The notes beneath the pieces were generated by a model. That model was not told the origin of the DNA and did not search any database. It saw nothing but the letters and a program-made list of their open reading frames with translations. 64,000 nucleotides of DNA from Kitagawia praeruptora (lineage: Eukaryota; Streptophyta; Magnoliopsida; Apiales; Apiaceae). Position numbers and translations under genes: made by a program. The stretch spans positions 84,202,001 through 84,266,000 of the forward strand of contig CM075345.1 in assembly GCA_037693485.1 (NCBI GenBank), written 5' to 3'. This document shows, one piece after another, positions 10,927 through 22,223 of this stretch; the stretch's first letter is position 1, and each line of letters begins with the position of its first letter.

Positions 10927-12585
10927 TCAGGTACTAATAATGTCCCTGCTTAAATATCCAATTTGTATCTTATCATTTTTTCTATAATATTTTCACCAGT
11001 AAAACTTTATTTCTTCGAAGGCTCTCTTTTTGGAATTATTAATTTCATATGATTTTGGAAGTCTATATAATCTTGTGGGAAATTTTCTTGAACGCCAGTT
11101 CAAATTAATTCTGAAAAGGTCATTACACAAGTGCATATTGTAGGCATATGTTGTGTTGTACAGTTCATGATATGCATTAAAAAGAAAGCCCAACTATTTA
11201 TATATCTTCCCCCTCTTGACCTCTTCTGTGTGTTTCTCATGCCATGTCTTTCAAGTCTTCTGGCACAATGCGTGGTGTATGGTTAATTGTGTCCTAAACG
11301 CTGTTGTTTCTATGTATTACTACTATATATATGCTGTGGATCGATGTGCTTTGTACTTTCATTCGCACACATCTTAAGTTTCTCTGATACTTCTGGTTCA
11401 TTTTTTGGGGAACATTTCTTTAAGAAATAACTGCCAGAAGCAAGGATGCCAAAATGTGAACTTGGCCGCACATTGAAGCTCCTTTTTTGTAAACTTATTC
11501 CTATGCTAGTGACTTTTGTAAGCTTTATGGGCTAGTGTCTTTCTCAAGCAGCCTGTTAACAGTTTACTTCTGTGCCTACGGAAACGCTTTGTACTTTCAA
11601 TAATAATACCTCCTTTGATTACTTGTAACTTGCTTTGTAGATACTATATATATAAATACTTGCCTAAATGCATGTGTGTATTGCACATCATATACACAAA
11701 TGAAATACCATATTGCTGTTAATTAATAAATGTGTTCTGTTCTTCCGAATCATACAAATGTCCTGATCGAGCAATTGAAAGAAGCCTACCACACCAGCTG
11801 AAATTAATCTAGCTGATGTTTACAATGCATAACCCATTTACACCAGCTGAAATTAATCCAGCTGAAATTGAAAGATTTAGCTCTTGTAATTAAGTTGATT
11901 GATGTTCTTTATAAAAGCTAGAATTCTAATTGTTTCGATCTTTTGTTTGCCTCTGATTATTTGTTTCATGATTAAGCTAATTTCCATGGCTCTTTCATTT
12001 TAATGCTTGATTTGGCTGTCAAGTTGCTATCTAGCAATATTGGGTTTGTTGAATTGAGTTTCTGCTATGCAGAAGCTTCTATTTATTTTTTCTCTAATAC
12101 TCTATTTTATTGTTTTCATTGATCGTTCATATGTGTGTGTTCGATCTCTATCTGCTTCTCACCTAAGTCATACATTGATATTCCAGGTGATGAGCTTCTC
12201 TCAGACTCGTTCCCATACAAGGAGACTGAAAACGGATGCCAATGGGAAGATAGTTTGATAGACTCGTTCCCATACAAGGAGACTCGTTCATATGTGTTTG
12301 TTGGGGTCTGTTAAATTGGGATTTCAACCCTTAGCAACACAGAATTCTGTAGTAGTGATAGAAAAATGTTTTTGAACATTAATGTACTTTTTTTGTAATA
12401 TACTAGCTTAAATTCTTTAATTTAAATTTATTTTAATCAAAATTTGTGTTATAAGTTTTATTTTCTGTGGTAGTTCATGTTTGTTGTTATTGTGGATGGT
12501 ATATAAAAAGTGAATCAGGTTAAAAATTGTATATCAATTAATAAAACAGGTAAAAAAGAATATTAAAAAAATAGGCCCCCCCCCC
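10927..12585. other. Non-coding 3' region between the protease gene and the CACTA subterminal repeats
   Basis: No credible coding frame was seen. Two local direct repeats are visible: ACCAGCTGAAATTAATC near 11797 and 11841, and AGACTCGTTCCCATACAAGG near 12204 and 12261. A run of C lies near 12577. It is probably the 3' interior of the same DNA transposon. Confidence 0.4.
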
Positions 12586-12977
12586 AAACTTTAGCGTCGG
12601 TTGTCAACATTGGCGACGCTATAGATCATCTTCGAAAATAAACATAAAAAAAAAAATTCATAGACTTTAGGCGTCGGTTAAAATGGCAGGCGACGCTATA
12701 GACGACAACTTGGAGCGTCGGTTGTTACTGATGGCGACGCTATAGAGTCAACCAAAAGCGTCGGCTGTTTGAAGAACCGACGCTATTAACTGTACAAATA
12801 GCGTCGGTTTTTATACCTTTTGCGATGGGTTTTTAACCGACGCTATAGAGTTGTTTGCGTCGCCCTTTTGACCGATGCTATTGGTGTATAACTATAGCGA
12901 CGCCTGCATATACTACGCCATTTGACCGACGCTATAGGTCAATTTGACCGACGCTAAAGGTCCATTCGGTACTAGTG
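12586..12977 (+). repeat. CACTA-type subterminal repeats and terminal inverted repeat (right end)
   Basis: About fifteen copies of a 9-12 bp motif, GCGTCGGTT or its complement AACCGACGC often followed by TATAG, occur in both orientations within 390 bp. Dense, bidirectional subterminal motifs of this kind bind the transposase in En/Spm-like elements. The block ends at 12977 with ACTAGTG, so the outward-facing terminus reads CACTAGTACCGAATGG and begins with the diagnostic CACTA. Beyond it the sequence changes at once to the retroposon A coding frame. The left terminus is not in the window or is hidden by the copia insertion. Confidence 0.85.
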
Positions 12978-14547
12978 CCACCCGAATGCTACTATTGAGC
13001 CTCACAAGAGTATCAGTAGAGCCATTAACCAGAATCCAGTGGTAACCAGACAACATCATCAAAGGCCAAGGAAACCTTTGCTCGAAATGAGTCTCCATCC
13101 CTTCCAGATCATTAACAGCCAGTCTGTTAACCATGCCAATATCACTGGTAGCCACATTCAGTTCAATATTCTCCCGACCAAGAGTCTTAAAGTGAACACC
13201 CTTTGCAACCTCTCCCCAACCCGCTATGATCCTCCTTCCAGTCATGTCCCTGCCCTGCATGATACTTCCAGAAGTGAGGCATTCAGTATCCTCAAACAGT
13301 TTTATTCTGTTATCAAAACAGACAATAACCGCTCTGAATTCCTTGATAGCATTACTCGAAACCAATGAATGGCTCGTGACCACATATAGGCTTTGAGCAT
13401 CAATAAGAACTCTCATTACATCCTTGTTTCCTGATAAGGCTATGAAAAACCACTTCCAAATCCATCGAGATAGCAACCAATTCCCCTCGATATCTAATAC
13501 TTAGATGAAGAAACCAGCCCTCCTGGTCTTCAAACCTTTTAGAACATCAGATGTCCACCCTGCGCGAACAATCAGTCGAAGCGCCTCCTTGTCTTTTGCA
13601 AAAAACTGAAGGACATAAGCCTCCATTCCCATATCTTCCAAAACACCCGGCATGCCGAGAGGACGTTCATTAGTACCCTTCATATCAATGCCAACATCGC
13701 ATTCTTGCATTTGCAAAGTGTGCTCCGTCAAATCCTCAAGCAGAAGCTTGAAGGTAGAAACCTCAACATTTGCCTTTAGAAAAGGAAGCCTCTTTTTAGG
13801 ACTTTCCTCAAACACATTGCAGGCTTTCATTACAAACCCCTTCTTACCAAGGGAGAATAAATACCTAACAACAACACCATTAAAAACATGGCTCATCTAT
13901 GTTGTATTCTCAATACATATCACACACTCCAGGTGGGTCTTCGCACAATCCCTCTCCCGAAAAGCAAAAGCTTTGGCGCAGAGCATCTCAAACAATGGTG
14001 TCCTTACCCACTTCTTTACATTTAGAATCTCCTTATACCCATAACTGTAGTGCCATCGAGTCATACAAACCTTAACCAAACTAACCCCCTTATGGTCCAC
14101 ATGAAACAAAGAGATGCCTCTGATAAAACCTTGCGATTTCTTCAATACAAAAAGGACGAATCCTTCAACAGCATCAACCACTAAAATAGTGGGTTTAATG
14201 AACCTATCTTCGAATAGGCTGAGAGAGAAATGTCTCTCAACAGAACACAGACCTCCATATCGAATGTGCTCATCCCCATTACTACAAGCATCTTTCACAC
14301 CTTCAAATAGAGTAGGTGCTAAATGGTCAAGACCATTCCAATCGCGAAGTAGGCCATCACTGAAGACCTCCAAAAACCTCAACAAATAGCTTTCAAGGCT
14401 ATCTGTAACATAAACCACTCTGAGAGTGATGATAAACCTTTGAGAAAAATGGAACACAACAAGTCCATTTTCCAGATCCACGCAACTGAACTCCGAAAAC
14501 CTCACCAAACTTCGGACATGAGAAAGAAACTCATAAAACAAACCCAT
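12978..14547 (-). pseudogene. Long ORF of retroposon A, unknown function, two in-frame stops, 3' truncated
   Basis: Three segments (14547-13897, 13896-13501 and 13500-12978) lie in one reading frame, separated only by a TAG at 13897 and a TAA at 13501. Together they give more than 520 codons. I recognise no domain. The protein is rich in hydrophobic residues and contains LESYLLRFLEVFSDGLLRD, which loosely resembles NDLLEFLCQHLTSSLRN in copy C. The start codon follows the conserved retroposon leader. The final residues of the open frame before 12978 come from the inserted CACTA terminus and are not part of the gene. Confidence 0.55.
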
Positions 14548-14724
14548 TAATAATAGTAAAATTATAAAAAAAAATATGGTGGAGGTGGTAGGGAGGGAAG
14601 AAGATGAATTTGTGAAGGTTAGATATACATATCTGATGAAAAAAGGGTGGAAATAGCTAAAATTTTTGTGACGGCTAAAAGGATTCTAGAGAGAAGGAAG
14701 AGAATCTCTCCCTAGACGACTCTC
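12978..14724 (-). mobile_element. Retroposon copy A (LINE-tailed protein-coding family), 3' end cut by the CACTA insertion
   Basis: The 5' terminus on the minus strand is GAGAGTCGTCTAGGGAGAG, followed by a leader of 177 nt and a long ORF. Start and leader resemble copies C (32359) and D (38604), including the CTTCTCTCTAGAATC and TTTTAGCCG segments. The body is interrupted at 12977 by the CACTA end, so the tail is not visible. The copy sits inside the RT gene of a minus-strand Athila element. Confidence 0.7.
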
Positions 14725-17724
14725 ATCTTGCCAAAAATAAAATGAATCTCGTGGCTTTGTTGTGCTTCCGATACTCCATGCAAACTCTCCACCCTATGAC
14801 TGTTCGAGTAGGGATGAGCTCATTCTTTTCATTAGCAAAAACTGTCATGCCTCCTTTCTTTGGCACACACTGCACCGGGCTCACCCAAGAACTAAGATAT
14901 GATAGATGATACCTGCATCTAACCACTTAAGAATTTCCTTCTTCACCACCTTTTTCATAATAGGATTAAGTCATCGCTGATGTTCCACAGTAGGCTTAGC
15001 TCCTTCCTCTAGCAGAAATTTATGCATGCAATAAGAAGGGTTAATTCCCTTGATATCTGCTATAGTCTAGCCAATTGCTGATTTGAACTCTCTCAAAATT
15101 TGCAAGAGCTTTTCTTCCTCACTACCTGACAAGTTAGAAGCAATTATAATAGGTAATGTAGATGCATCACCTAGAAACACATACCTCAAGTGTTCGGGCA
15201 GTGGTTTGAGTTCAAATGTAGGAGCCTCTTCAATAGATGGTTTAAGACGATCCTGAGAGTTCTTAAGCTCTGCTAACCCAAGAGATTCGAATGGCATATC
15301 AAACTTCCTCTTCCGCGGAGCTACATTCAACTGCTGAAGTTGCTCACTACTTCTTCATCTTCAAAATCAGAATCCCCAACTAAAACTCTTTCCAAAGAAT
15401 CTGACTTAAGCAATTGCTCGATCTCCGTTGTAACGGCAGAATCAACCAAATCCACCTTAAAGCATTCCTCATCGTCTGTGGGAAATTTCATCGCATTGAA
15501 CACATTAAAGATGACATTCTGGTCTTGCACCCTCATGGTGAGTTCCCCTTTCTGCACGTCAATCAACGTCCTACCCGTAGCCAATAACGGTCTTCCCAAG
15601 ATTATGGGAATCTTCTTATCTTCCTCGAAGTCCAAGATAACGAAATCAGCAGGGAAGATGAGCTTATCAACTTTCACCAAAATATCCTCCACTATGCCTC
15701 TAGGATAAGTGATTGATCGATTAGCCAACTGCAAAGAGATGTTGGTAGGCTTCGGCTCCGGCAAACCAAGTTGCATGAATACCGACAAAGGCATAAGATT
15801 GATGCTAATTCCCAAATCACACAAACACTTGTTGAAAGATAAGTTGCCAATAGTGCACGGGATGGTGAAACTTCCCGGATCCTTAAGTTTAGGAGGCAAT
15901 TTCTGTTGCAGAACTTCACTTCACTCTTTCGTTAGAACAACAGTCTCTAATTCCTCGAGCTTCAATTTTCGTGAGAGAATACTCTTCATGAACTTGGCAT
16001 AGCTTGGCATTTGTTCACGAGCTTCCGCAAAAGGGATGTTAATCTGCAACTTCTTGAACACCTCTAGAAACTTGGCAAACTACTTATCCAACTTCTGCTT
16101 CTGGAGTCTTCTAGGATATGGAGGAGGAGGATAGATCTGATTGTTCTTTGTAGACTGCTCCGTAGAAGCTTTTTCAACAGGTTCCTTGCTCTTCTCCACT
16201 TCACCATTTAGCTGATCAGCTACAAAGTTAGATTTTTCAATTTTTGGCACTGTAGATTTTCCAACCTGCTGATTTTGAACTTCTTCATCTTCCTTAGCCG
16301 CTGATTTAGGATCTGTTGTAACCTTTCCCGATCTCAAAGTTACTGCTTTCACCTGTTCTTTGCATTCCCTCTTACCTGGATTAGCCTCCGTATCGCTAGG
16401 AAGAGTTCCTTGTTGCCTGTTAAGTAAGGCACTTGCAATTTGCCCTATATGATTCTCCAAGGTCTTTAAAGATACCGTCTGGCCGGCTTTTAAACATCAT
16501 CCTCAATTCATCCAATTCAGATTTTTCAGAATAAGATTGCCCCGCACTTGCATGAGGCTGTTGCTGAAATCCCGGAGGTTGATATAGTTGTCTTGGAGCA
16601 TACTACTGCTGATAGCCTTGATTGAATGGCCTCGCTTGCTGACCCTGAAACTGCTGATAAGGCTATTGTGGTTGTTGAGCACCTTGATTGTTGCTCTAGC
16701 TAAAATTAGGATGATTCCTGTTATTCAAATGATAGGTGGCTGGAACTGGTGCAGCAGGTCTTTGAAAATTACTCACAAACTGTGCTGATTCAGAAGAGAT
16801 AGCAAACTGATTCGTCTCATGTGCGCCCGCATATAACTCACAAACACTAGCAACCTGCTGAACTCCATAGTTGGTAAGAGAATCCACCTTCATGGTCAAA
16901 GCCTTCAACTGAGCTGCAATAGCTGAACCTACATCAACTTCCAGAATACCTGTTACTTTGCCTTGAGATAGTCTCTGAGTTGGATTTTGATATTCATTCG
17001 CAGCCATCGTCTCAATAAGATCATAAGCTTTCTCATAGCTCTTAGCCCATAGAGCTCCACCTGATGCTGAATCTAGCAAAGGTCTAGATTGTACTCCCAA
17101 CCCATTATTGAAACCATTAATAACCATCAAATCAGGCATACCATGATGAGGACACTTTCTAAGCATCTCCTTGTAGCGTTCCCAAGCCTTACACAAAGAT
17201 TCTCCAGATTGTTGTGCAAATTCAGTTAGAGCATTCCTCATTGCTACAGTTTTAGCCATAGGGAAAAACTTAGTAAGAAACTTCTGAGCAAGATCCTCCC
17301 ATGTAGTAATGGAACCGGCTAGTAGAGAGTGTAATGAGCCCTTAGCCTTATCCCTCAAAGAGAATGGAAAAAGTCTCAATTTGACAACATCTTCCGACAC
17401 ACCGTTGAACTTGAAAGTGTCGCAGATCTCGATAAAGTCCCGGATGTGCATGTTAGGATCTTCCGCTGAAGCACCCCCAAACTGAACTGAATTCTGTACC
17501 ATCTGAATTGTGTTAGGCTTGATTTCAAAGTTGTTAGCTGTAATGGCTGGCCTGACAATACTAGATTGGATGTCATTGATCTTCGTCTGAGGATAGTCCT
17601 TCAAAGCCTTAACTACTGTTGCTACTCGATCACCCATCTCTACTGTAGTTTCAAGTTCCTCTTCGCTTTTATCTGTGACTAGATCTACGTCTTCCAGTTT
17701 ACGAGTTTGAGAACGTGCTCGCAT
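14725..17724 (-). pseudogene. Athila gag-pol (gag, protease, start of RT), decayed
   Basis: Gag is best preserved, with 342 codons from 17724 to 16696 and the Retrotrans_gag core near residues 95-215. After NHPNFS comes an in-frame TAG, then a Q/P-rich linker with further stops to about 16460. The protease region (15899-15327) has the DLG catalytic motif near residue 28 and VILDFEEDKKIPIILGRPLL downstream. A pre-RT linker at 15330-15067 carries LKPLPEHLRYVFLG. The RT N-terminus at 14926 shows WVSPVQCVPKKGGMTV. Several stops and frameshifts make it non-functional. The same stop after HPNFS is found in the plus-strand Athila at 40396. Confidence 0.85.
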
Positions 17725-17844
17725 ACACGCTCAAGTACCTAAAAAACCAAGAACAAACAAGATGTGTAAGTAAACAATCCGAGTCAGTGAACTCTAACGA
17801 CCACTGATGACAAGCACATAAACTAAAAATAAAACACCGATGAT

Positions 17845-17865
17845 CTCCGGCAGCGGCGCCAAAAA
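17845..17865 (-). other. Primer binding site of the minus-strand Athila element
   Basis: On the element strand the LTR is followed by AGT and then TTTTTGGCGCCGCTGCCGGAG. The TGGCGCCG-TGCCGG core matches the tRNA-Asp-type PBS usual in Athila/Tat elements. Confidence 0.8.
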
Positions 17866-17867
17866 CT

Positions 17868-19378
17868 TGTTAACACAAAATCACGCAAGTGTACGTGGTC
17901 ACAAGTAATATAGATATAAGTCAAGTTCGTTCCCACAGAGATCTGGTTTTGGTTTTAATTCAGTTTTGTACCTATGCAACAATGTATGGTTTTTACTCAC
18001 TGCTAAGACAATTAACAAATTTGGATTTTGATTAACTAATTTAACTAAAAAAACAATTTAACAAAAGTAAGAATTACTTAACTAACGAGAATTAAAATCG
18101 AATTACTTATATGAGAATAAACATGGGATCCTAACTTCATTAAATACTTCGCTTAGATCAGACGCCTTTAATCACTATATGCAATGGTTATGATATCTGA
18201 TCGGACCACACGAAACAAGTACACGCTACCTGTCAGCATACGTATACCAAACTATCCATACATCCACAAAAGAGATAGAAGATGAATAGACACCAATTAT
18301 GCTTAGACCCTCTATGTCTATAGAATTTGAAAACATAACGGTTGAAGAGCAAGTTATCCATAAAGATTACACAGGGCAATATAAGTATTCTCATCTCACA
18401 ATACGAATCATGTTGATAACAATCATGAACCTATGCTAGCATGGCAAGTTCTAAATCTCAAGATCCACTTTCACTTCACAAGAGATTAACAGATTAGATG
18501 TTAGCTACGCATCTATCAATTAAGCATAACCACACGAGGATATCAATTATACATCACACACAGATCTTTAAAGCATCAAGATACTAAAGCTCCATAAATA
18601 AATCCGTTAGAATCCCATGACAACGATTAGTTCATAATCAAACCGTTCGTCACCATGGGATCAATTGAAAACATGATGTAAACCAAAGACTGAATGATTA
18701 TAATAATACTAAAGTATGAGTTTAGAAAACAAATCCGAAAACTGGAATCCAAGGTACACCTAAGAAAAGAATACAAAAGATGAAGTAGATCTAGATCCAT
18801 TGCTTGTCACGAGCGTTATTGAATCATTCTCTGCTTTTCTCTCTTGTGTATCTAAGATGTGTTTTTATAGGCACTACAAGTCTTTTCCCACAAGAAAATA
18901 CCAAAATTACAAGTAAAATTCGAAACAGGAAAGAATTTAGATTTTTCAGGACAAAATTCGGAATTTCCAGAAACACTACCGCGCTGCAGCGCAGGTAGCC
19001 ACGCCACAGCGCACCTATATGACTGCCAGACCGCGCCGCAGCGTACTCACCCCGAGCCGCAGCACACCAGTGAAAATGCCGACAGAAATTTCTTGCTCCG
19101 TTTCTTCGTTTTTAGACCGTTTTCTTCCGTTTCTTTGGCATATACTTCCGTGCTTCATTTCTTTGACCCCAAACCTTTCGAGAATTGCTTGGAAAACTTC
19201 ATTCTTCGTTAACAACTTGAAATCCACACAAACATTACGCATATTGCCAATTCAAGCCAATGACTTACAACCCTGCGCAACTCCACAAAACACATAAAAA
19301 ATACAACAAAATTGAGGCCAAGTGAATCAATTTAAGCCGATATGGAATGCTCCAAGTGGATATAAAATCCACTTATCA
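17868..19378 (-). repeat. 5' LTR of the minus-strand Athila element (1511 bp)
   Basis: On the element strand it begins TGATAAGTGGATTTTATATC and ends GTGTTAACA. The start and much of the body match the LTRs at 29016 and 43665. A short GC-rich stretch near 18980-19060 is made of GCGCTGCAGCGC-like words. It is about 280 bp shorter than the plus-strand copies. Confidence 0.85.
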
Positions 19379-19389
19379 GATACCATTTC
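19379..19389 (-). other. Residual primer binding site of a second gypsy element, split by the Athila insertion
   Basis: GATACCAT beside the LTR start at 19390 is the complement of ATGGTATC, the start of an initiator-Met PBS. The Athila LTR ends exactly here, so the insertion cut the PBS. Confidence 0.55.
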
Positions 19390-20601
19390 TGTAACACCCC
19401 TAGATCCGGGGTCAGGGATCTGGTTGTTACAGTCTTAATTCCATCAATAATACTTGACTTGCATCAAAATAAATCAGCAGAATGCTATGACCCCGCAATA
19501 ATATCACATCACACACACACACACAACCAATTATAGTCCCAGAGATGAAATTGAAATAAGTCTCTACTAATAGAATCCCCGAATATAATTATTACAACCC
19601 AAAATGATCGCAACATAAGTTTAAAGTTTTTGCCTTTGATTACATTAATTATATAGATAATTAAGGCTGAAACAAAAGCTGCCAGTCTACCTCAGCAATG
19701 GCAACGAGAATATCAGCGGGTGGTCCTCTCGCTGGGGTACCTGCTTGCGCGAGTATGCCTTACGCGGGCCATCAATCCTAGCTGTTGTTGTGATATAATA
19801 AATAAAGCAATGGTGAGCAGTAGCCCACCAAAAAAATATATATGTCTGAACAATAATATATAACAAGCTAACAATACCTTTGAAACCATATGCCATGCAT
19901 GAAACGAACAAGATAACAGTATAACGTAAAGGATGAAGTTATAAGGTAAACAAAGGTACTTTCAGTTCTGAACAGTTTTCAAACCATGTCAACAAGAGTG
20001 ATACCTCATGTTACAGAAAATAAATAGATTTGGATAATGAACTAATACTAGAGTATTCACTGTGCTCGCTGTTCCAATCCTTACGATGATCAATCGCATA
20101 TTATACAGCTCAAATTAGGTTTACTACTGGTAGAAGGAAGAACTAACGGATTTACTTGTCTACCGCCCTGTTAGATCTCCCCGGCCAACGGTTGGGCCAA
20201 TGGGATGGACCGGCGCTACTCGACCTCTTACACGACTCCTAGTTCGGATAGAATCCATGACTCTGAAACGTAAAGCTCATCCTCCTTTTCCCAAGTATAA
20301 TACTTGTTGATAAGACTCCACAAAGTAGTCGTATCTAGTTGGAAAGGAAATTCACCAATATTTCCCAAGCTGTTGCTTGTTAATGGATATCAACTTGTTC
20401 CAATCACCTTACCCCTCGAATGATGAGGAAGTAATAAAAGATTCAATTGATAAATAGCAACCAAGTTGCGAGGACAAAGAATAGTTTTAAAAGATTTATG
20501 ACCGGGAAGTCAAACAAAATAAATAACATCCCTCAAGTAAGGTTCCCTTATAATTTGGAAGATGGATTTGAATGAAGAATAGAATTTTGAGAACCTTCCT
20601 T

Positions 20602-20602
20602 G

Positions 20603-20666
<64 letters not shown>

Positions 20667-20668
20667 GA
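20602..20668. repeat. (TAA)n microsatellite
   Basis: Uninterrupted AAT/TAA trinucleotide repeat of about 22 units inside the gypsy LTR. Confidence 0.95.
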
Positions 20669-20754
20669 CTCAGAAATAATTTACATAATATTTGAAGGTC
20701 GAAGATAATTTTTTAATGAAATAAATCATTTTTAAAAATAATTAAAAGAATTAA

Positions 20755-21122
20755 ATAAATATTCAAATAATATTTACTAACTCATAAATATTTAAAAAAT
20801 ATTTTTAATATAAAATATTGCTCAAAATAACCCTCGAATAAATATTCAGAATAATATTTATTAAATAAATAATGATCAGATGAATATTCAAAATAATATT
20901 TATTGAAGAAATAAAACTTAAAGAATATTCGAAATAATATTCATTCAATAAATAATTTCCAAATGAATATTCAAAATAATATTCGATAAATGAATCAACC
21001 TTAAATGAATAGTAAAGATAATATTCATTAAATAAATAACGTTCAAATGAATATTCCAAATAACATTCATTAAATAAATAACCTCAAATGTATATTCAAA
21101 TAATATTCATCAGATAAATAGT
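20755..21122. repeat. Imperfect tandem array of a 42 bp AT-rich unit
   Basis: The unit is close to GAATATTCAAAATAATATTC followed by ATTAAATAAATAAC and a short spacer. About eight degenerate copies can be seen, with period 41-43 bp. Because 42 is divisible by three, an 84-codon minus-strand ORF arises with a 14-residue repeat. It has no other coding signature. Confidence 0.8.
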
Positions 21123-22223
21123 GGAAAAATATTTACTTAAATATTTTCCTCCGAAAATAATCACCGTATATCAAGGAATACTGACTCCCGGTCTATATTC
21201 GAAGAATGAGATTCATATGCCCTTCACTAAGGGTCTTAGCAATATTCGGCTTATAACCGATATATTATCTATCTAGCTTATAAGTCAACATTAAATCAGG
21301 GAACAAGTATCACAATATAATTTGAAACTAGGCATGCATGCTATGGCATATGTATAACAACAATCAAGCATATATTTTATCACAACAACAGTTCCAAAGT
21401 ATTGGAAACTTGCCTGGTAGTCGGGTAGGGGTAGCGTGTCCTGGGTTAGTCCGGTGATCTATAAACAATCAGAATATTCGAGATTGATCACTTAACGCTT
21501 TTAAAAGGCTAATTATATACTTAACTTAGGCCGAAACACATTTTCAAGTTATCTCGTTATACACCCTCTAGTGTAACTCTTATTAACACCGGTGTGATCC
21601 GACACTTGCTCGTTATCAAGGCATGTCAATACACTTACACTTGGTATGTACTTAAGTCGTATAAGTACCCATCTCTCGGTATTTGAATGCGGATGTCCTG
21701 GAGGGGGTTGGATACCTTTATGTAGTTGGTAAAGATCTGGGTTCTTTGCTTGGAGTTGGGAGCTTAAGGAATTGTTTGAATATTGCTTTGGAAAACAGAA
21801 TGGAGGTGCATAATGGTCACCATCTGTTTGTTAAAATGACTATGAGAATTTTGAATTCTTCGTTAGCAGATGAGGGGTTGTTTGTGAAACCTTTGGGTTT
21901 AGCTTTAACATCTTATGTTATCAAAGCTGCTGACCGATGTGATTCGTCAAAGTTTGTTCAGAAGAAGCCTGCTGGTTGGGGTGCTCTGTCAATGGCGTTT
22001 GGGGCTGGTGTTTTGCACACCCTTGATGTGATTCATGTACTCGGTGTTTTCACCAGCACTAGTGACCTTGTTTTAACAGTTTTCTATGTGAAAGAAGGTG
22101 AAATCAAGGAGAAGGTTGGCCAACAATGGGGGTTTTTTTCACCTGGTCTCACTTATAAGGAACGGAACGTGGAAGTGTCTGATGGTTTGTCTGAGAGAAC
22201 TATCGCTATGATGGTGATAATTC

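Larger units (their letters stand above)
14725..19378 (-). mobile_element. Athila-type Ty3/gypsy element, minus strand, 5' half
   Basis: From right to left the window shows an LTR (17868-19378), a PBS, gag, protease and the start of RT. There the element is interrupted at 14724 by retroposon A. Gag resembles the Athila group, with EICDTFKFNGV and LRLFPFSLRDKAKG. The RT start carries WVSPVQCVPKKGG. The rest of pol and the other LTR are outside the window. It inserted at the PBS of another gypsy element. Confidence 0.85.

Noticed and set aside
12586..12977. Possible CRISPR-like or satellite array
   Set aside because: Motifs occur in both orientations with irregular spacing and end in a CACTA terminus, which fits DNA transposon subterminal repeats.
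12913..12977. C-terminal extension of the 187-codon minus-strand frame
   Set aside because: Those residues are encoded by the inserted CACTA terminus, not by the retroposon gene.
20805..21059. Open frame of 84 codons on the minus strand with a Tyr/Glu-rich repeat
   Set aside because: It is produced by the 42 bp AT-rich tandem array and has no coding signature.
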